Part shown: positions 1 through 14,515 of the stretch, one piece after another
Layout of the letters: each line of letters opens with the position of its first letter
Position numbering within the stretch: position 1 is the first letter of the stretch
Origin: Massilia sp. H-1
GTDB taxonomy: Bacteria > Pseudomonadota > Gammaproteobacteria > Burkholderiales > Burkholderiaceae_D
Reading direction: 5' to 3'
Assembly (NCBI GenBank): GCA_024703915.1
Contig: CP087969.1
Location: forward strand, 1,178,001-1,242,000
DNA: 64,000 nucleotides
The notes under the pieces: generated by a model
Told to the model about the DNA's origin: nothing
What the model saw: the letters and a program-made list of their open reading frames with translations, nothing else
Databases searched by the model: none
Translations under genes and position numbers: made by a program

Positions 1-61
1 CGCAGTGGAATCGACTGTGACGGAAGAACTCGACTCCTTCCGTCCAGCCGCCAAGAAATAA
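1..61 (+). CDS. 3' end of an unidentified gene
   Basis: An open frame enters from the left edge and ends at TAA 59-61. It gives a 19-residue tail beginning AVEST and ending PAAKK. The tail is acidic then basic and low in complexity, as C-terminal extensions often are. It is too short to name. It converges on the DUF488 gene on the other strand. It could also be a chance frame. Confidence 0.4.
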   Translation, partial: AVESTVTEELDSFRPAAKK

Positions 62-82
62 GCCCCACGAGAAACGCTAGGT

Positions 83-471
83 TTAAGCAACAGCGCGGCC
101 GCGTTCCTGCAGCAACTGGCGCAAAATGCCGCGATGGCAGTGCGCCTCGTCTTCACAATAGCAGCCCACCGCGAACGCCGTGCTGTGCGACAGCGCCGCG
201 AGCAGATCGATGACGCGCGCGGCGTCGGGCGCGGCCATCTCCTTGCGGTACAGGCGCTCGAACTGTTTCCACGCAGGCCGGCGTGGCCGCCTCCCTGCCC
301 TGGGTCATCAGTTCCGCGCTGGGCGCCAGATTGGGCAGCCAGACATCGTAAAAATCCCGGCTCGCGAATTCTTCCCTGGGCACCCCGCGCGGCGGCTTGG
401 CTGCACGGTCCCGATGCGCAGTCCCTCTTGCAGGGCGCGCTGCTGCCGAGCCGCACAATACTGATCGCCAT
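83..471 (-). CDS. DUF488 family protein (frameshifted in this sequence)
   Basis: The pieces reassemble to about 125 residues starting ATG at 471. An N-terminal MAISIVRLG strand is followed by a YDVWLPNLAPS motif near residue 45. Then comes a helical section with WKQFERLY, and a CEDEAHCHRG motif near the end. This order is typical of the small DUF488 family, whose biochemical role is unknown. Two or three indels break the frame. One lies beside a GCCGGC at about 268, where four extra bases precede GTGGAAACAG. It lies directly downstream of the thioesterase on the same strand, 9 bases apart, so the two are probably co-transcribed. The stop at 83 is itself within a suspicious sequence. Confidence 0.75.
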
Positions 472-480
472 GCTGCGCTC

Positions 481-920
481 CTAGCGGCTGCTGTTGGGCA
501 AGGCCACGAAATCGTCGCTGTGGGCGAGCGCGCGCAGGATGGCCAGCAGATTCTCGGGTGGCGACACCAGCTTGCGCTGGGCCAGATCGAACCAGCCGAT
601 GGGTGGAGGTGACGCGCGGGCCAGCGCATCCTTGCGATAGAAGTCGTTACGCAGACGCATGCGGCTGCCGTCGTCGGACAAGCCCGCCATGCTCATGGTG
701 ATGCGCACTTCGTCGAGCAGATGAAACTCGCGGAAGTACTCGACCTCGTCCTTCATGACGACCGGCCCCAGGCGCAGGCGCACGAACTCGGACATGGGAA
801 AGCCGCAGGAAGCGAAGTACATCATGCGCACGTCGGCCGACTTGTCGAGGTAAGCCGTGTTGCGCATATGGGAATTGAAGTCCATGTCGCCCCAGCGATG
901 ATGAGGGTTTGCTCGTACAT
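481..920 (-). CDS. Hotdog-fold acyl-CoA thioesterase (4-hydroxybenzoyl-CoA thioesterase-like)
   Basis: This is a protein of about 145 residues. It starts MYEQTL, then RWGDMDFNSHMRNTAYLDK, where the Asp in WGDMDF and the NSHMRN stretch match the catalytic helix region of acyl-CoA thioesterases of the hotdog superfamily. A GWFDLAQRKL segment and a PPENLLAIL helix follow. It should hydrolyse an acyl-CoA in the cytosol, but the substrate cannot be told. The start at 918-920 is chosen because the conserved core begins a few residues later. One indel near 904 separates the start from the core, so an upstream in-frame start reaching 1020 would be an artefact. Confidence 0.8.
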
Positions 921-1016
921 GCAGTCTCCTATTGTGTACCAGGCGGTAGACGCCACTGTACAACAAATTGCCACCGATGGCGGCGCCCCGGCTATAGCCA
1001 GAGCGCCGCGCCGCAC

Positions 1017-1310
1017 TCACGCTGTTTTGCGTGCAGCCATCTTGCTGCCCGTGTAGATCGAATACAGCGCCGACAAGCCGACCACCACGTAGATGATGCG
1101 CGACAGCGGCGACTGCGTGCCGAACACGGCGGCCACCACATCGACATTGAGCAAGCCGACCGCGCCCCAGTTCAGGCCGCCGACAATGAGCAACACCATG
1201 GCGACCCAGTCGAGCACGTTCATTTTTGATTTGCTCAAGCTGATGCCGGTCGAGCGGCGATCCAGAATATGCCTGCGCTCCGATGCAGGCGCGTTTATTG
1301 TTGCCATCAT
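1017..1310 (-). CDS. DUF378 family small membrane protein
   Basis: This clean 97-residue frame has a charged 30-residue N-terminus. It then shows VLDWVAMVLLIVGGLNWGAVGL and a second hydrophobic helix, IIYVVVGLSALYSIY. The GGLNWG motif and two helices define DUF378 (YuzA-like) inner-membrane proteins of unknown role. The start is supported by AAGGAGG a few bases upstream of the tandem ATGATG at 1305-1310. An internal Met at 1223 would give the usual shorter family length but lacks so clear a ribosome site. Between here and the next gene (1311-1600) I see only a presumed promoter. Confidence 0.85.
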   Translation of the reverse strand: MMATINAPASERRHILDRRSTGISLSKSKMNVLDWVAMVLLIVGGLNWGAVGLLNVDVVAAVFGTQSPLSRIIYVVVGLSALYSIYTGSKMAARKTA

Positions 1311-1600
1311 TACCTCCTTGATTTGCCTTGCGCTGTAAAGCGCTGCCGCGGCAGCGCGCCGGTAGACCGGCCTGTCGCGACGACGCGGCCGGATACCCTA
1401 CTACGACAGCAAACAGGCGCCCAAGTTTAGGCGAACGGTCAGGAAGCTGGCGCCAGGCCAGCCCGATGTTGTGCGGAGAAAATACTGTTCGTAAATACAG
1501 GATTGCTCAGAAAGGATTGCGGTGCATCAATCCCGTCCGGCGTCTCAGTAGCATAGTCGCTATATTCGTCATGTCAGGAGATTCCGATGCCCCCCTCCCC

Positions 1601-2486
1601 TTACGCTCCCGCACCGGCGCGCGGATTGAAGGCCAGTTCGCGCGCCATAGCCTGGTACAGTTCGCGCGCGGGCACTGCTGGCGGGCGGCAAGACCACCTC
1701 GAGTACCAGAAACAGATCGCCGGGCGGGTGGCCGGGAATGCCGCGGCCCCGCAGGCGCAGCTTGCGGCCATGCTGCGAGCCGGGCGGCACCGACACTTGC
1801 ACCGGCCCCGAGGGCGTGGGCACGTCGATGTGGGCGCCGAGCGCCGCCTCCCAGGGGGCGACGGCCAGGTCGCGGATCACGTGGCGGCCCTCGATGCGGT
1901 AATGGGGATCGGGCGCGAAAGCAATGTCGAGCACGAGGTCATGCTTACCGGGGCGCCCTGAAAGCCGGCCCTGGCCCTGCCCCGCCAGACGGATCTGCTG
2001 GCCCGGCAAGATCCCCTGTGGAATGTGCACCTCGAATGCGCGCACGCGCTCGGGCATGCGCAGGCTGACGCTGCGCGTGGCCCCGTGATAGGCATCGCGC
2101 AGATCGATGACCATGGTGGCGTGGATGTCTTCGCCGCGCAGGGCGAAGCGCCCGCGGCCCTGGCGGCCGATATGGGAAAACAGGTCGGCGAAAAAATCCT
2201 CGCTGCCGGACGCGCCGAACTGCCCGTAAGCATCCCAGCCTGGCGGCGGCCGGAACGGCTGGCCCGCATGCATGTTGCTGCCGAGCGCATCGTAGGCGGC
2301 GCGCTTTTCAGGGTCGCCCAGCACCGCGTATGCCTCGTTCACTTCCTTGGTGTTGAAGTCCGCGTCTTTGGCTTTGCTGAGGTCGGGATGGTACTTGCGC
2401 ACCAGCTTGCGGTACGCCTTTTTGATGTCCTCGGCGGACGCGTCTTTCTTGACGCCCAGGGTCTGGTAGTAATCCTTGTAGTCCAC
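1601..2486 (-). CDS. cbpA: CbpA-type DnaJ co-chaperone
   Basis: This is about 295 residues. The J domain comes first (KDYYQTLGV, then the essential HPD in YHPDLSK near residue 33). A Gly/Phe-poor linker follows ([11 protein letters not shown]), then two DnaJ C-terminal beta domains. There is no CxxCxGxG zinc finger, which separates CbpA from DnaJ proper. It should stimulate DnaK ATPase and may bind curved DNA. GTG at 2486 is preferred, with GGAGG eight bases upstream. One indel near 1655 hides the natural C-terminus ([17 protein letters not shown], stop at 1601). Two more errors fall at GCCGGC positions near 1950-1972 and cancel in frame. No cbpM modulator gene is seen beside it. Confidence 0.88.
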
Positions 2487-2581
2487 GAACGCGCCTCCGC
2501 AACTGCTTACGTCCATCGTACTGTGTGGCAGGCGCGCAGAGCGCACGCTTGCGCGCTGCAGCTGGAACCGGAGATGCAGCG

Positions 2582-3488
2582 ATGAGGACCTGGATCAATC
2601 GCCTGCTGTGGCTGTTTGCGGCCGCCCTCGCGGCCGTCGCCAGCGTCTTTATCGCCAAGGAAATGGGAGAGCGCAAGATGCAGCGCGTGATCGCCGTCAC
2701 GCTTGGCGCCGCTGCAGACGACCGCGTCCGCCGTCACGCTCAGGCAGGGCCGCTACCTGTTCGACACGCGCGGCTGCGCCGACTGCCACGGCGCCAATGG
2801 CGCCGGGCGCGAAGTCATCCGCAGCAGCCGAGCATGCTGGTCACGTCCCCCAACATCACGGCCGGGGCCAACAGCGCCACGGCAGGCTACCGCGACATCG
2901 ACTGGGTACGCACGCTGCGCCATGGCGTCAAGCCGGACGGCAGGCCGGTCATGATCATGCCCAGCGAAGACTACAACCGCCTCACCGACAACGACCTGGC
3001 CTCGATCATCGGCTATGTCAGGCAGATGCCATGGCGCCCGGGCGGGCCGCGCAGATTATCTTGCTTAAGCGAAAGTCACAGTGATGTACGCGTTCGGCGC
3101 CGTGAAAGACGCGGCCGAACTGATCGACCATACGCTGGCGCCGCAGTTGCCGGTGGCGGCGGTGGTGAGCGCGGCCCACGGCGCCTACGTGGCGCGCAGC
3201 TGCGTGGGCTGCCACGGCGAGCACCTGAGCGGTGGCCGCATTCCCGGTTCGCCGCCCGAGTGGCTTGGCAGCCAGCCAACCTGACGCCGGGGCCCGGCAG
3301 CGCGATGGCGCGCTATCCGAGCGCCGATACGTTCATGGCGATGCTGCGCAGCGGGCAGCGGCCGGACGGCAGCACCATCAGCAGCGTGATGCCGTTCGGC
3401 TCACTGCGCCAAATGAACGAAACCGACATGCGCGCGCTGCATGCCTACCTGCGCACGCTGGAGCCGCGCACTTCCAGGCGGACGGTGA
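2582..3488 (+). CDS. Diheme c-type cytochrome, membrane anchored
   Basis: The reassembled protein has about 300 residues. An N-terminal helix ([19 protein letters not shown]) serves as anchor or signal. There are two covalent haem sites: CADCH at about 2782 and CVGCH at about 3200. Each is followed by a distal region ([10 protein letters not shown] and [10 protein letters not shown]) and a Met-ligand-like stretch (MPSEDY, MPFGSL). This is the layout of diheme cytochrome c subunits that feed electrons from periplasmic dehydrogenases to an oxidase. No dehydrogenase is adjacent, so its partner is unknown. Errors lie near 2715, 2825, 3030, 3063 (TTGCCGGCG read as TTGCTTAAGCG) and 3265. The inferred stop is TGA 3486-3488, just before the converging crystallin gene. 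Confidence 0.85.
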
Positions 3489-3492
3489 ACGG

Positions 3493-4410
3493 TCAGCGCA
3501 CGCGGCGGATCGACGAGATCTGGTTGTCCAGGCTGCCCAGACGGTCGTAGCGGCCCGGCCCGTAGACCATGCACTGGCCGCGGAAATCGGCGTGCTGGCA
3601 GAATTCCCACTGGCCGCTGTAGACAATAAGCGAACCGGCGCGGTCATTGAAGTCGAAATCGACCAGGGTGCGCACCTCGTCGCGCACCGGCAGGCGCGGG
3701 CCGCCGAAGCCCGGCTGGCCGAACAGCTCGACGCCCTCGCGGCGGCCGTAGCCATGCAGCCGCGCTTGGCCTTCACCATCGCCGCGCACGCGGCGCACCG
3801 AGGTGATCGAACGGTGGAAGGTGCGTTCCAGGTTGCGGTACTGGCCCGGGCGCAGCACGCGGCAGGTGCCGCCGAAATCGCGATGCACGCAGAACTCCCA
3901 GTTGCCTTCCTCGATCACGATCGACTCGGTCGCGTCATTGAAACCCAGCTCGACCAGGGTATCGACATTGCCGCGCAGCGCCAGCTGGCGGCCGCGCATG
4001 TCGGTGCCGGAGAACAGCGTGACCGGGGCGCGTTCGCCGTCGTCGTCGCGCCAGTCGCCGCCGCGGCCGCGCGGCTCGCGCAACTCGCGCACTTCGCGCA
4101 CCGACGAGATATTGTTGCCAAGGCCGGACAGGCTGGGATATTCGCCCGGCTCGACGATGCGGCAGTCGCCGCGGAAATCGGCGTGCTGGCACACTTCCCA
4201 GCGGCCCGACGAGACCACCATGCTCGATGCACGGTCGTTAAAACCGATCGAATTGAAATTGCTGACCGCCTCGCGCAGCGTCACTTCGCGCCCTTGCATG
4301 TCTTCGCGCGAGAACAGCGTGAGTTCAGCTTAAGCACCCGCGGCTTGCGCGAACCAGCTCAGGGACAGAAAAACAGCAAGATTGATGTGACGCGTCAGCA
4401 TGATGGACAT
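3493..4410 (-). CDS. Secreted beta/gamma-crystallin-type protein with three repeats
   Basis: This is about 300 residues with a signal peptide (hydrophobic LAVFLSLSWFAQA). Three homologous units of about 80 residues follow. Each begins with a strand like ELTLFS, PVTLFS or GVELFG and contains GFNDRASS, GFNDATES or FNDRAGS. Each has W-E-x-C followed by DFRGDC, DFGGTC or DFRGQC, and ends ISSVR. That Greek-key pattern marks beta/gamma-crystallin domains, often calcium binding and stabilising in bacteria. The Cys pairs in each unit could form disulfides in the periplasm. An in-frame TAA at 4328-4330 interrupts the signal peptide junction and fits the GCCGGC error pattern. The start is one of two in-frame ATGs, at 4401 or 4410. 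Confidence 0.85.
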
Positions 4411-4511
4411 CCGAGGGTTGTAGGAGACTCTATTGTGATGCGTCGCACGACATTAGTGTGATCACCCTTGTAACAAATTCCTACAGTAGAATCGTCTTTT
4501 ACCCGAAACAA

Positions 4512-5922
4512 ATGCCCATGACCGCCACCCTCGCCCGTTCCGTCCATCCCGCCCATACCGTGCGTTCCGAAATGAGCGCCCTGTGGGGCTTGTCGTGGCC
4601 GATGCTGGTCGGCCAGCTGGCCACGGTGGGCATGGGCGTGGCCGACGTGGCCATGACGGGGCACGTGAGCGCGGCCGAACTGGCGGCGGTGGCGCTGGGC
4701 GCCTCGGTGTGGTCGATCATCCTGGTCACCGTGATGGGGATCATGATGGCGATTAACCCGATCGTCGCGCACGAAATGGGCGCCAAGCCAGTACGGTTCG
4801 ATCCCGCACTCGGTGCGCCAGGCATTGTGGAAAGGGCTGGGCGTGGGCCTGGCCGCCTGCCTGGTCGCCAACCTGTGCACGCTGGTGTTCGACCATATCG
4901 GCCTGGAAGCCCAGGTCAACGCCAACGCCTCGCTGTTCCTGCACGCGATCAGCGTCGGCATGCCCGCCTTCGCCTGCTACCGCGCTGCTGTACGGCTACA
5001 CGATCAGCATCAACGAAACCAAGCCGGTGATGGTGATCGCCATTCTCGGCCTGCTGTTCAACGTGTTCGTCAACTGGCTGCTGATCTTCGGGAACTGGGG
5101 CATGCCGAAACTGGGCGGGGTCGGCTGCGCGGTTGCCACCGCCACCGGCATGTGGCTGATGCTGGGCGCGATGCTGGCCTGGATCCGCTACGCGCTCTAC
5201 CTACCGCCAGACCTACCCGTTCACGCACTGGGAGTGGCCGAACCGGAAGGAGATCACCAGCATGCTGCGCCTTGGCCTGCCGATCGGCGTGACCTACTTT
5301 GCCGAAGTAAGCGCCTTCGGTGCGGTCAGCCTGCTGGTCGCGCAGTATGGTGTGATCGAAGTCTCGGCCAGCCAGATCGCACTCAATTTTTCGTCGCTGG
5401 TGTTCATGGTGCCGCTCAGTTTCGGGATCGGCCTGATCACGCGCGTGGGCCAGGCGCTGGGCGAAGGCAACCCGCAGCGGGCCCGCTTTGCGGCCTGGGT
5501 GGGGGTCGGCATGTCGCTCGCGTTCGCGGTGCTGTCGGCCGTCTTCATCCTGCTGTTCCGCTGGGAGATCGCGCGCGCCTACACGTCGGACGCGGCGGTG
5601 CAGGAACTGTGCGCGCGCCTGCTGCTGCTGGCGGCCCTGTTCCAGCTGTCGGACGCGGCCCAGGTGGCGACGTCGTCGGCGATCCGCGGCTACAAGGTCA
5701 CGCGCGCGCCGATGCTGATCCAGCTGCTCGCGTTCTGGGGCTTCTGCGCTGCCGCTCGGTTACGTCCTGGGCCGCGCGCCCCAGTGGTTCCCCTGGTCGC
5801 CCGCGCAGCCGATGGCGGCCATGGGCTTCTGGATCGGCCTGGTGCTGGGGCTGACCATCGCGGCCGTGCTGCTGACCTGGTCGCTGGAGCGGCTGTCGCG
5901 CCAGCGGGCGGCAGCTATTTGA
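4512..5922 (+). CDS. MATE family multidrug efflux transporter
   Basis: Reassembled, it has about 465 residues and roughly 12 membrane helices. The N-terminus reads LWGLSWPMLVGQLATVGMGV with VADVAMTGHVSAAELAAVA, the hallmark of NorM/YdhE-type MATE exporters. It would expel cationic drugs in exchange for Na+ or H+. Frame breaks occur near 4790 (a required GCCGGC read GCCAAGC), 4982, 5212 and 5748. Each sits in a segment where the protein continues in another frame. The end is TGA 5920-5922, overlapping the tail of the opposite gene by eight bases. No regulator is adjacent. ATG 4512 is chosen over an upstream in-frame ATG at 4458 because homologues start close to the first helix. Confidence 0.9.
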
Positions 5923-6722
5923 GCCAGGTCGCGACCAGGTAGGGATTCTTCGCGTTCGGGTCGATGCGGCGCATCGACTGCGGCTCCATCTTCACCATGT
6001 GCGCCAGCTTGGGATTGACCAGGTTGACGTAGGCATGCGAGCGCGCGATCACCGGGTCGCCCGATTCGTCGACCATGACGTTGTCGAGGTGGTAGACGCA
6101 CATCTCGCGCCCGTCCAGCTTGTCGTTGGTATTGAGCGTGAAGAAGGTCGGCGGCAGGCAGCGCAGCTGCACCCCGTTGACCGTGCGCGCGACCGTGTAG
6201 TCGGCCGTGCTCTTGCCGCGCGGCGCATGCGGCGGCCAGGGCGGAATCTCGCTGGTGTCGGTCACCTTGCCGTCAATGATCGTGGTCGACGTGCCCGCAT
6301 GCGAGATCGTCACCACGGTCGACTTCTCGGTCTTGAAATGGAAGCTGCAGTCGCCTTCGATGTCGACCCGGTCGTCCTCGCCGCCCATGCGCTCCTCGAC
6401 CACCACGGTCGATACGCCATTGGTGATGCGGGTGACGCGCTCGTCCTCGTAGTCGTCCGGCATGACCGGGAAGGGCTTGACCGGCTTGTTGCGCGCCCTG
6501 GCCAGACCGGCACACATCTCGTAGACACCCGCTTTGGTCATGCGCGTGATGAAATTGGGCGGGTCGGCGCGTTCCGAGCTGCAACCAGTTCCCAGCTGCC
6601 GCCTACCTGTCCCACGGTGGTGGCGGCCGGAACGGCAGCATTCGCCTCGCCCGGCATGGTCTTGTTGCAGTAAGCATGAGCATGGCGAGTGCCAGCACGG
6701 GCAGGAAAACAATCTTGGTCAT
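5915..6722 (-). CDS. Hypothetical lipoprotein
   Basis: This is about 265 residues. Once an indel near 6672 is corrected, the N-terminus reads MTKIVFLPVLALAMLMLAGC. The final LAGC is a lipobox, so the protein is probably exported and lipidated. The mature part is hydrophilic with several Cys (YEMCAGLA, GDCSFHF, RCLPP, EMCVYHL) and two stretches of alternating strands. I do not recognise a family. A second indel lies near 6585. It converges with the MATE gene, sharing the last eight bases. The role is unknown. Confidence 0.7.
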
Positions 6723-6866
6723 TGGTGTAGGCCGCTTGGTCAAAGCGCCCGATTCTACCGGTGAATCGTGCAAAAGTCATAATATTTCGACAATATTTAC
6801 AGCGCGAAGAATCCGACTCTGGTATCGTTTCGTGGTTCCGCCGATCAACCTTACCAAGAGATACCC

Positions 6867-9089
<2,223 letters not shown>

Positions 9090-9106
9090 ACCAGGCACGG
9101 AATGAC

Positions 9107-9147
9107 AAAACGCCCCGCGCGCCTTGATCGGGCGTGCGGGGCGTTTT
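9107..9147. terminator. Bidirectional Rho-independent terminator
   Basis: A GC-rich stem (ACGCCCCGCGCGCC paired with GGGCGTGCGGGGCGT) is flanked by AAAA on one side and TTTT on the other. It lies between the converging S9 peptidase and csbD-like genes, so it can stop both. Confidence 0.9.
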
Positions 9148-9162
9148 GCAAAGCGGGACGGA

Positions 9163-9348
9163 TCAGCGGTTGCCGCGATCCTTGACGATCTCTTCCTTCA
9201 CATCGCCGACAGCTTCCTGGACCTTGCCTTCCACCTGCTTGGACAGGCCTTTGGCTTGCTGTTCGCTGCTGCCGACGGCCTTGCCGACTTCCTCTTGAAT
9301 CTTGCCGCCGATATTCTTGGCTTTGCCTTTAACCTGGTCTTTGTTCAT
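9163..9348 (-). CDS. CsbD family stress protein
   Basis: This clean 61-residue frame is rich in Lys, Glu, Gly and Ala. It starts MNKDQVKGKAKNIGGKIQEE and contains the repeated G-x-A-K-x-x-x-G-x-x-Q-x-x-x-G signature of CsbD proteins. These are general-stress-induced, largely unstructured proteins of unknown mechanism. The start has GAGG about nine bases upstream. It is monocistronic, with its own terminator at 9107-9147. Confidence 0.93.
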   Translation of the reverse strand: MNKDQVKGKAKNIGGKIQEEVGKAVGSSEQQAKGLSKQVEGKVQEAVGDVKEEIVKDRGNR

Positions 9349-9441
9349 GACGAGTACCTCATAAAGTGAGTGGGGATTACAGGCCGCATGAATGCGACGG
9401 GTTCACGATAAGGGGATTCGGCAAGCGGCTCTGTTCGCTAT

Positions 9442-10062
9442 CTAACCGATAGGTTTACGCCAGACACTGGCCAGCCACGGCTGCTGCTCAGGGGGAAGAT
9501 TGGGCGGACGATAGTAGTGGTGCAAGGGAGAAAATCCCGCTTCCAGCATGAACTTTTCCCACGTTAAATAATCGTAATAGCAGCCATAGCGGGCGCCATT
9601 CCAGCCTTCCTCGTTATTGCCGCGCGGATTGGAGCTGAACAGCACGCCGCCCGGCTTGAGCGCCGCATGCAGACGGCGAAGCACGCCGGGCAGTTCGGCG
9701 CTCGGCACGTGGAACAGCACGGCGTTGGCGAACACGCCGTCGAACAGCGCCATCGCAGCAAGTCCAGATGCAGGAAATCCTGGTGCCACACTTCGCAGCC
9801 CGAATATGCGCGCGCCATGGCCACGAATTCGGCCGCGCCATCGAGGCCGATCGCGCGGTGGCCGAGGCCGGAAAACGTCTTGAGGTCGCGCCCCGGACCG
9901 CAGCCCAGGTCGAGGATCGTGAACGGCGCTACCGCCGTGATCGCATCGAGCAGCGCAGCGATGTTCTGGCTCACATCATGATCGATGGTGCCGCTGAAAA
10001 AATCGCGCGATTGCGGTTGTAGTGCGCCAGCGTGCGGCGGGCGATGTTGTCGGTGTCGTCAG

Positions 10063-10066
<4 letters not shown>
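9442..10066 (-). CDS. SAM-dependent class I methyltransferase
   Basis: Reassembled, it has about 205 residues. SAM-binding motif I reads ILDLGCGPGRDL. An acidic strand follows (AIGLDGAAEFVAMA), then FHVPSAELPGVLRRLHAALKPGGVLF and NPRGNNEEGW. This fits the Methyltransf_11/25 type of unknown substrate. ATG 10064-10066 overlaps the TGA of the upstream aminopeptidase as ATGA, suggesting translational coupling. Two errors break it, near 9990 and 9757. The second is a required TTGCCGGCG read TTGCTGCG. Confidence 0.85.
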
Positions 10067-12747
<2,681 letters not shown>

Positions 12748-12931
12748 GTGCAGTCTCAAGAGGATCCCAGTGTTTACTGTATCGAAATAACAAGACTTTG
12801 GAGCGGCAAATGCGACAGGCTGCAAAATAAAGCGGCTGGTCCGCCTATTTCCGGGAAGGACAGTGGCTAGCGTATGAGAAAGAATCGCTATATAGTCACC
12901 CTGCCTGCGAGGCAATCACAAGGAGACCGCG

Positions 12932-13761
12932 ATGACGCTGGAAAGCTTGCTGCAAAACCCGAATGCCCTGCCCACCGCGCCCAAGGTGGTGGAGGAACTG
13001 ATCAGCAGCTTTGAAAATCCCGACGTCTCGGTCGAAGAAATCGCCCTCAAACTCTCGCTCGACCCGGTGCTGGCGGCCAAGCTGCTGCGCCTGGCCAACT
13101 CCGCCTACTATCATGTGTCGCGCCGCATCGGCAACGTCGAAGACGCGGTGCGCATGCTCGGCTTCGTCACGGTGCGCACGCTGGTGATCAGCTCGGGCCT
13201 GGTGGGCGGCTTCAAGGCGGTACCGGGAATGGACCTGGAAGCGCTTCTGGCGCTACAGCCTGCACGCGGCAGTTGCGGCCAAGTGGATCGCAAAAAGGTC
13301 GGCGTCAATACCGACCTCGCCTTTACGATCGGCATGATGCACGCGATCGGCCAGCTGGTGCTGCATTCTGGCATGGCGGCCGAAGCCAACGCGCTCGACA
13401 AAACAGTGGGCACCTACGAACCAGGCCGGATGGAAGCGGAAAGCGCCGCCTTCGGCTTCAATTTCAGCGAAGTGGGGGCCGAACTAGCCATGCGCTGGAA
13501 GTTCCCCGACATTTTCCCCGACACGATCCGCGACTTCCCTTCCCCGCCCCTGCTGCTTAGGCGCCGGGCCGGATGGCCGCCGTGGTGCACCTGGCGGTCT
13601 GGCGCGCCCGTGCCGACGAGCTGGGCCTGAACGCGGACGACACCGCCGCCAGCCTCCCGCAAGCGATCGCCGACAACCTGGGCTTGTCGGCCTCGGACCT
13701 GCTGGAAGGCATGCCGAGCCTGTCGAACCTCAGCGCTCACCTGGAAGAACTTATTCACTAA
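12932..13761 (+). CDS. HDOD domain signalling protein
   Basis: This is about 277 residues. The HDOD domain covers most of the chain: ALPTAPKVVEELISSFENPD, then IALKLSLDPVLAAKLLRLANSAYY and VEDAVRMLGF. These proteins resemble HD phosphohydrolases without the catalytic His-Asp pair and usually act in signalling or motility control. AAGGAGA six bases before ATG 12932 supports the start. Two errors occur. CTGAAG is read CTGGAAG at 13234, masking KRFWRYSLH. CTGCCGGCG is read CTGCTTAGGCG at 13556. It is divergent from the aminopeptidase gene, with a shared promoter region of about 180 bases. Confidence 0.9.
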
Positions 13762-13887
13762 GCAACATTAAGGGGTAATCAGGCCCCGCAGTAAAAAAAG
13801 TTTCCGAAAATCCCTAAAGTTTCTGTTTTCCCGGCCGTTATAAGGTGGACAAGCGGTAATCCATTCTTTAACTGGCCGGGTGAGCAC

Positions 13888-14163
13888 ATGACCTCCAACG
13901 AAGTCCTCACGATGTACGAAAATATTGCAGTCCTGACCGGCAAGATGGCCCATGCCGCCCAGGCAGGCGATTTCCAGAGTCTGGCGAAGATGGAAGCGCA
14001 GTGCGCGCAGCAGTCGGCGGCGACCGCGAGCGGCGTTCCTGCCCTGGAAGCGGCACCGCGCCAGCGCAAGATCGACCTGCTCAAGCAGATCATGGCCAAT
14101 GACCGTGCCATCCGCGCCGTGACCGAACCGTGGGAACTGTCGCAAGTGATGGCGACGCACTAA
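13888..14163 (+). CDS. Flagellar FliT-like protein
   Basis: This clean frame of 91 residues is entirely helical in composition. It starts MTSNEVLTMYENIAVLTGKM and ends with KIDLLKQIMANDRAIRAVTEPW. That pattern, with the conserved RDLTEPW-like end, is seen in betaproteobacterial FliT proteins, which chaperone the filament cap FliD. GGTGAGCAC precedes the ATG. No fliD, fliS or other flagellar gene is in the window, which is unusual for fliT. The family call is from wording only. Confidence 0.65.
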   Translation: MTSNEVLTMYENIAVLTGKMAHAAQAGDFQSLAKMEAQCAQQSAATASGVPALEAAPRQRKIDLLKQIMANDRAIRAVTEPWELSQVMATH

Positions 14164-14177
14164 GCTGCGTGAGAATG

Positions 14178-14202
14178 AAAAAAGCGCCTGAGGGCGCTTT
14201 TT
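14178..14202 (+). terminator. Rho-independent terminator of the FliT-like gene
   Basis: The short stem AGCGCC/GGCGCT has loop TGAG and a TTTTT tail. It starts 14 bases past the stop codon. Confidence 0.85.
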
Positions 14203-14515
14203 ACGTCTGTTCGGGAGAGCGAACACCAGGTATCTCCTGGTGTCGCCTCGTGCCGGTTGCATCCGGCGCCTGTCTGCACACTGTTGGCTTTCAGGCAGCT
14301 TCCGGAGCAGGCGTTTCATCAACGTTCATCTGTTTATCGCGCCACGCTATCGTTGGTGGCTGCGCCAGATCCTTGCTCCGTCTTTGTGATCACTCATGAC
14401 CACGAGGTGAGTATAACGCAGTTTTGGCACTTGTGTAGACGTGTTCGTGCGAAACAAGTCAAAAAAGTAATATTTTTTTAATATCAAGCCGATCCGCCCT
14501 CTGGCGGCGCCTCGG
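14203..14515. other. Non-coding interval with a small hairpin
   Basis: I find no convincing gene here. Near 14222 the segment AACACCAGG-TATC-TCCTGGTGT could fold as a 9-bp stem. The rightmost 60 bases are AT-rich (AAAAAAGTAATATTTTTTT) and may serve as terminator for the FimV-like gene on the other strand. Confidence 0.4.

Noticed and set aside
14207..14400. Short plus-strand open frames after the FliT-like gene
   Set aside because: They start within or just after the FliT terminator, lack a ribosome site and have no protein-like conservation.
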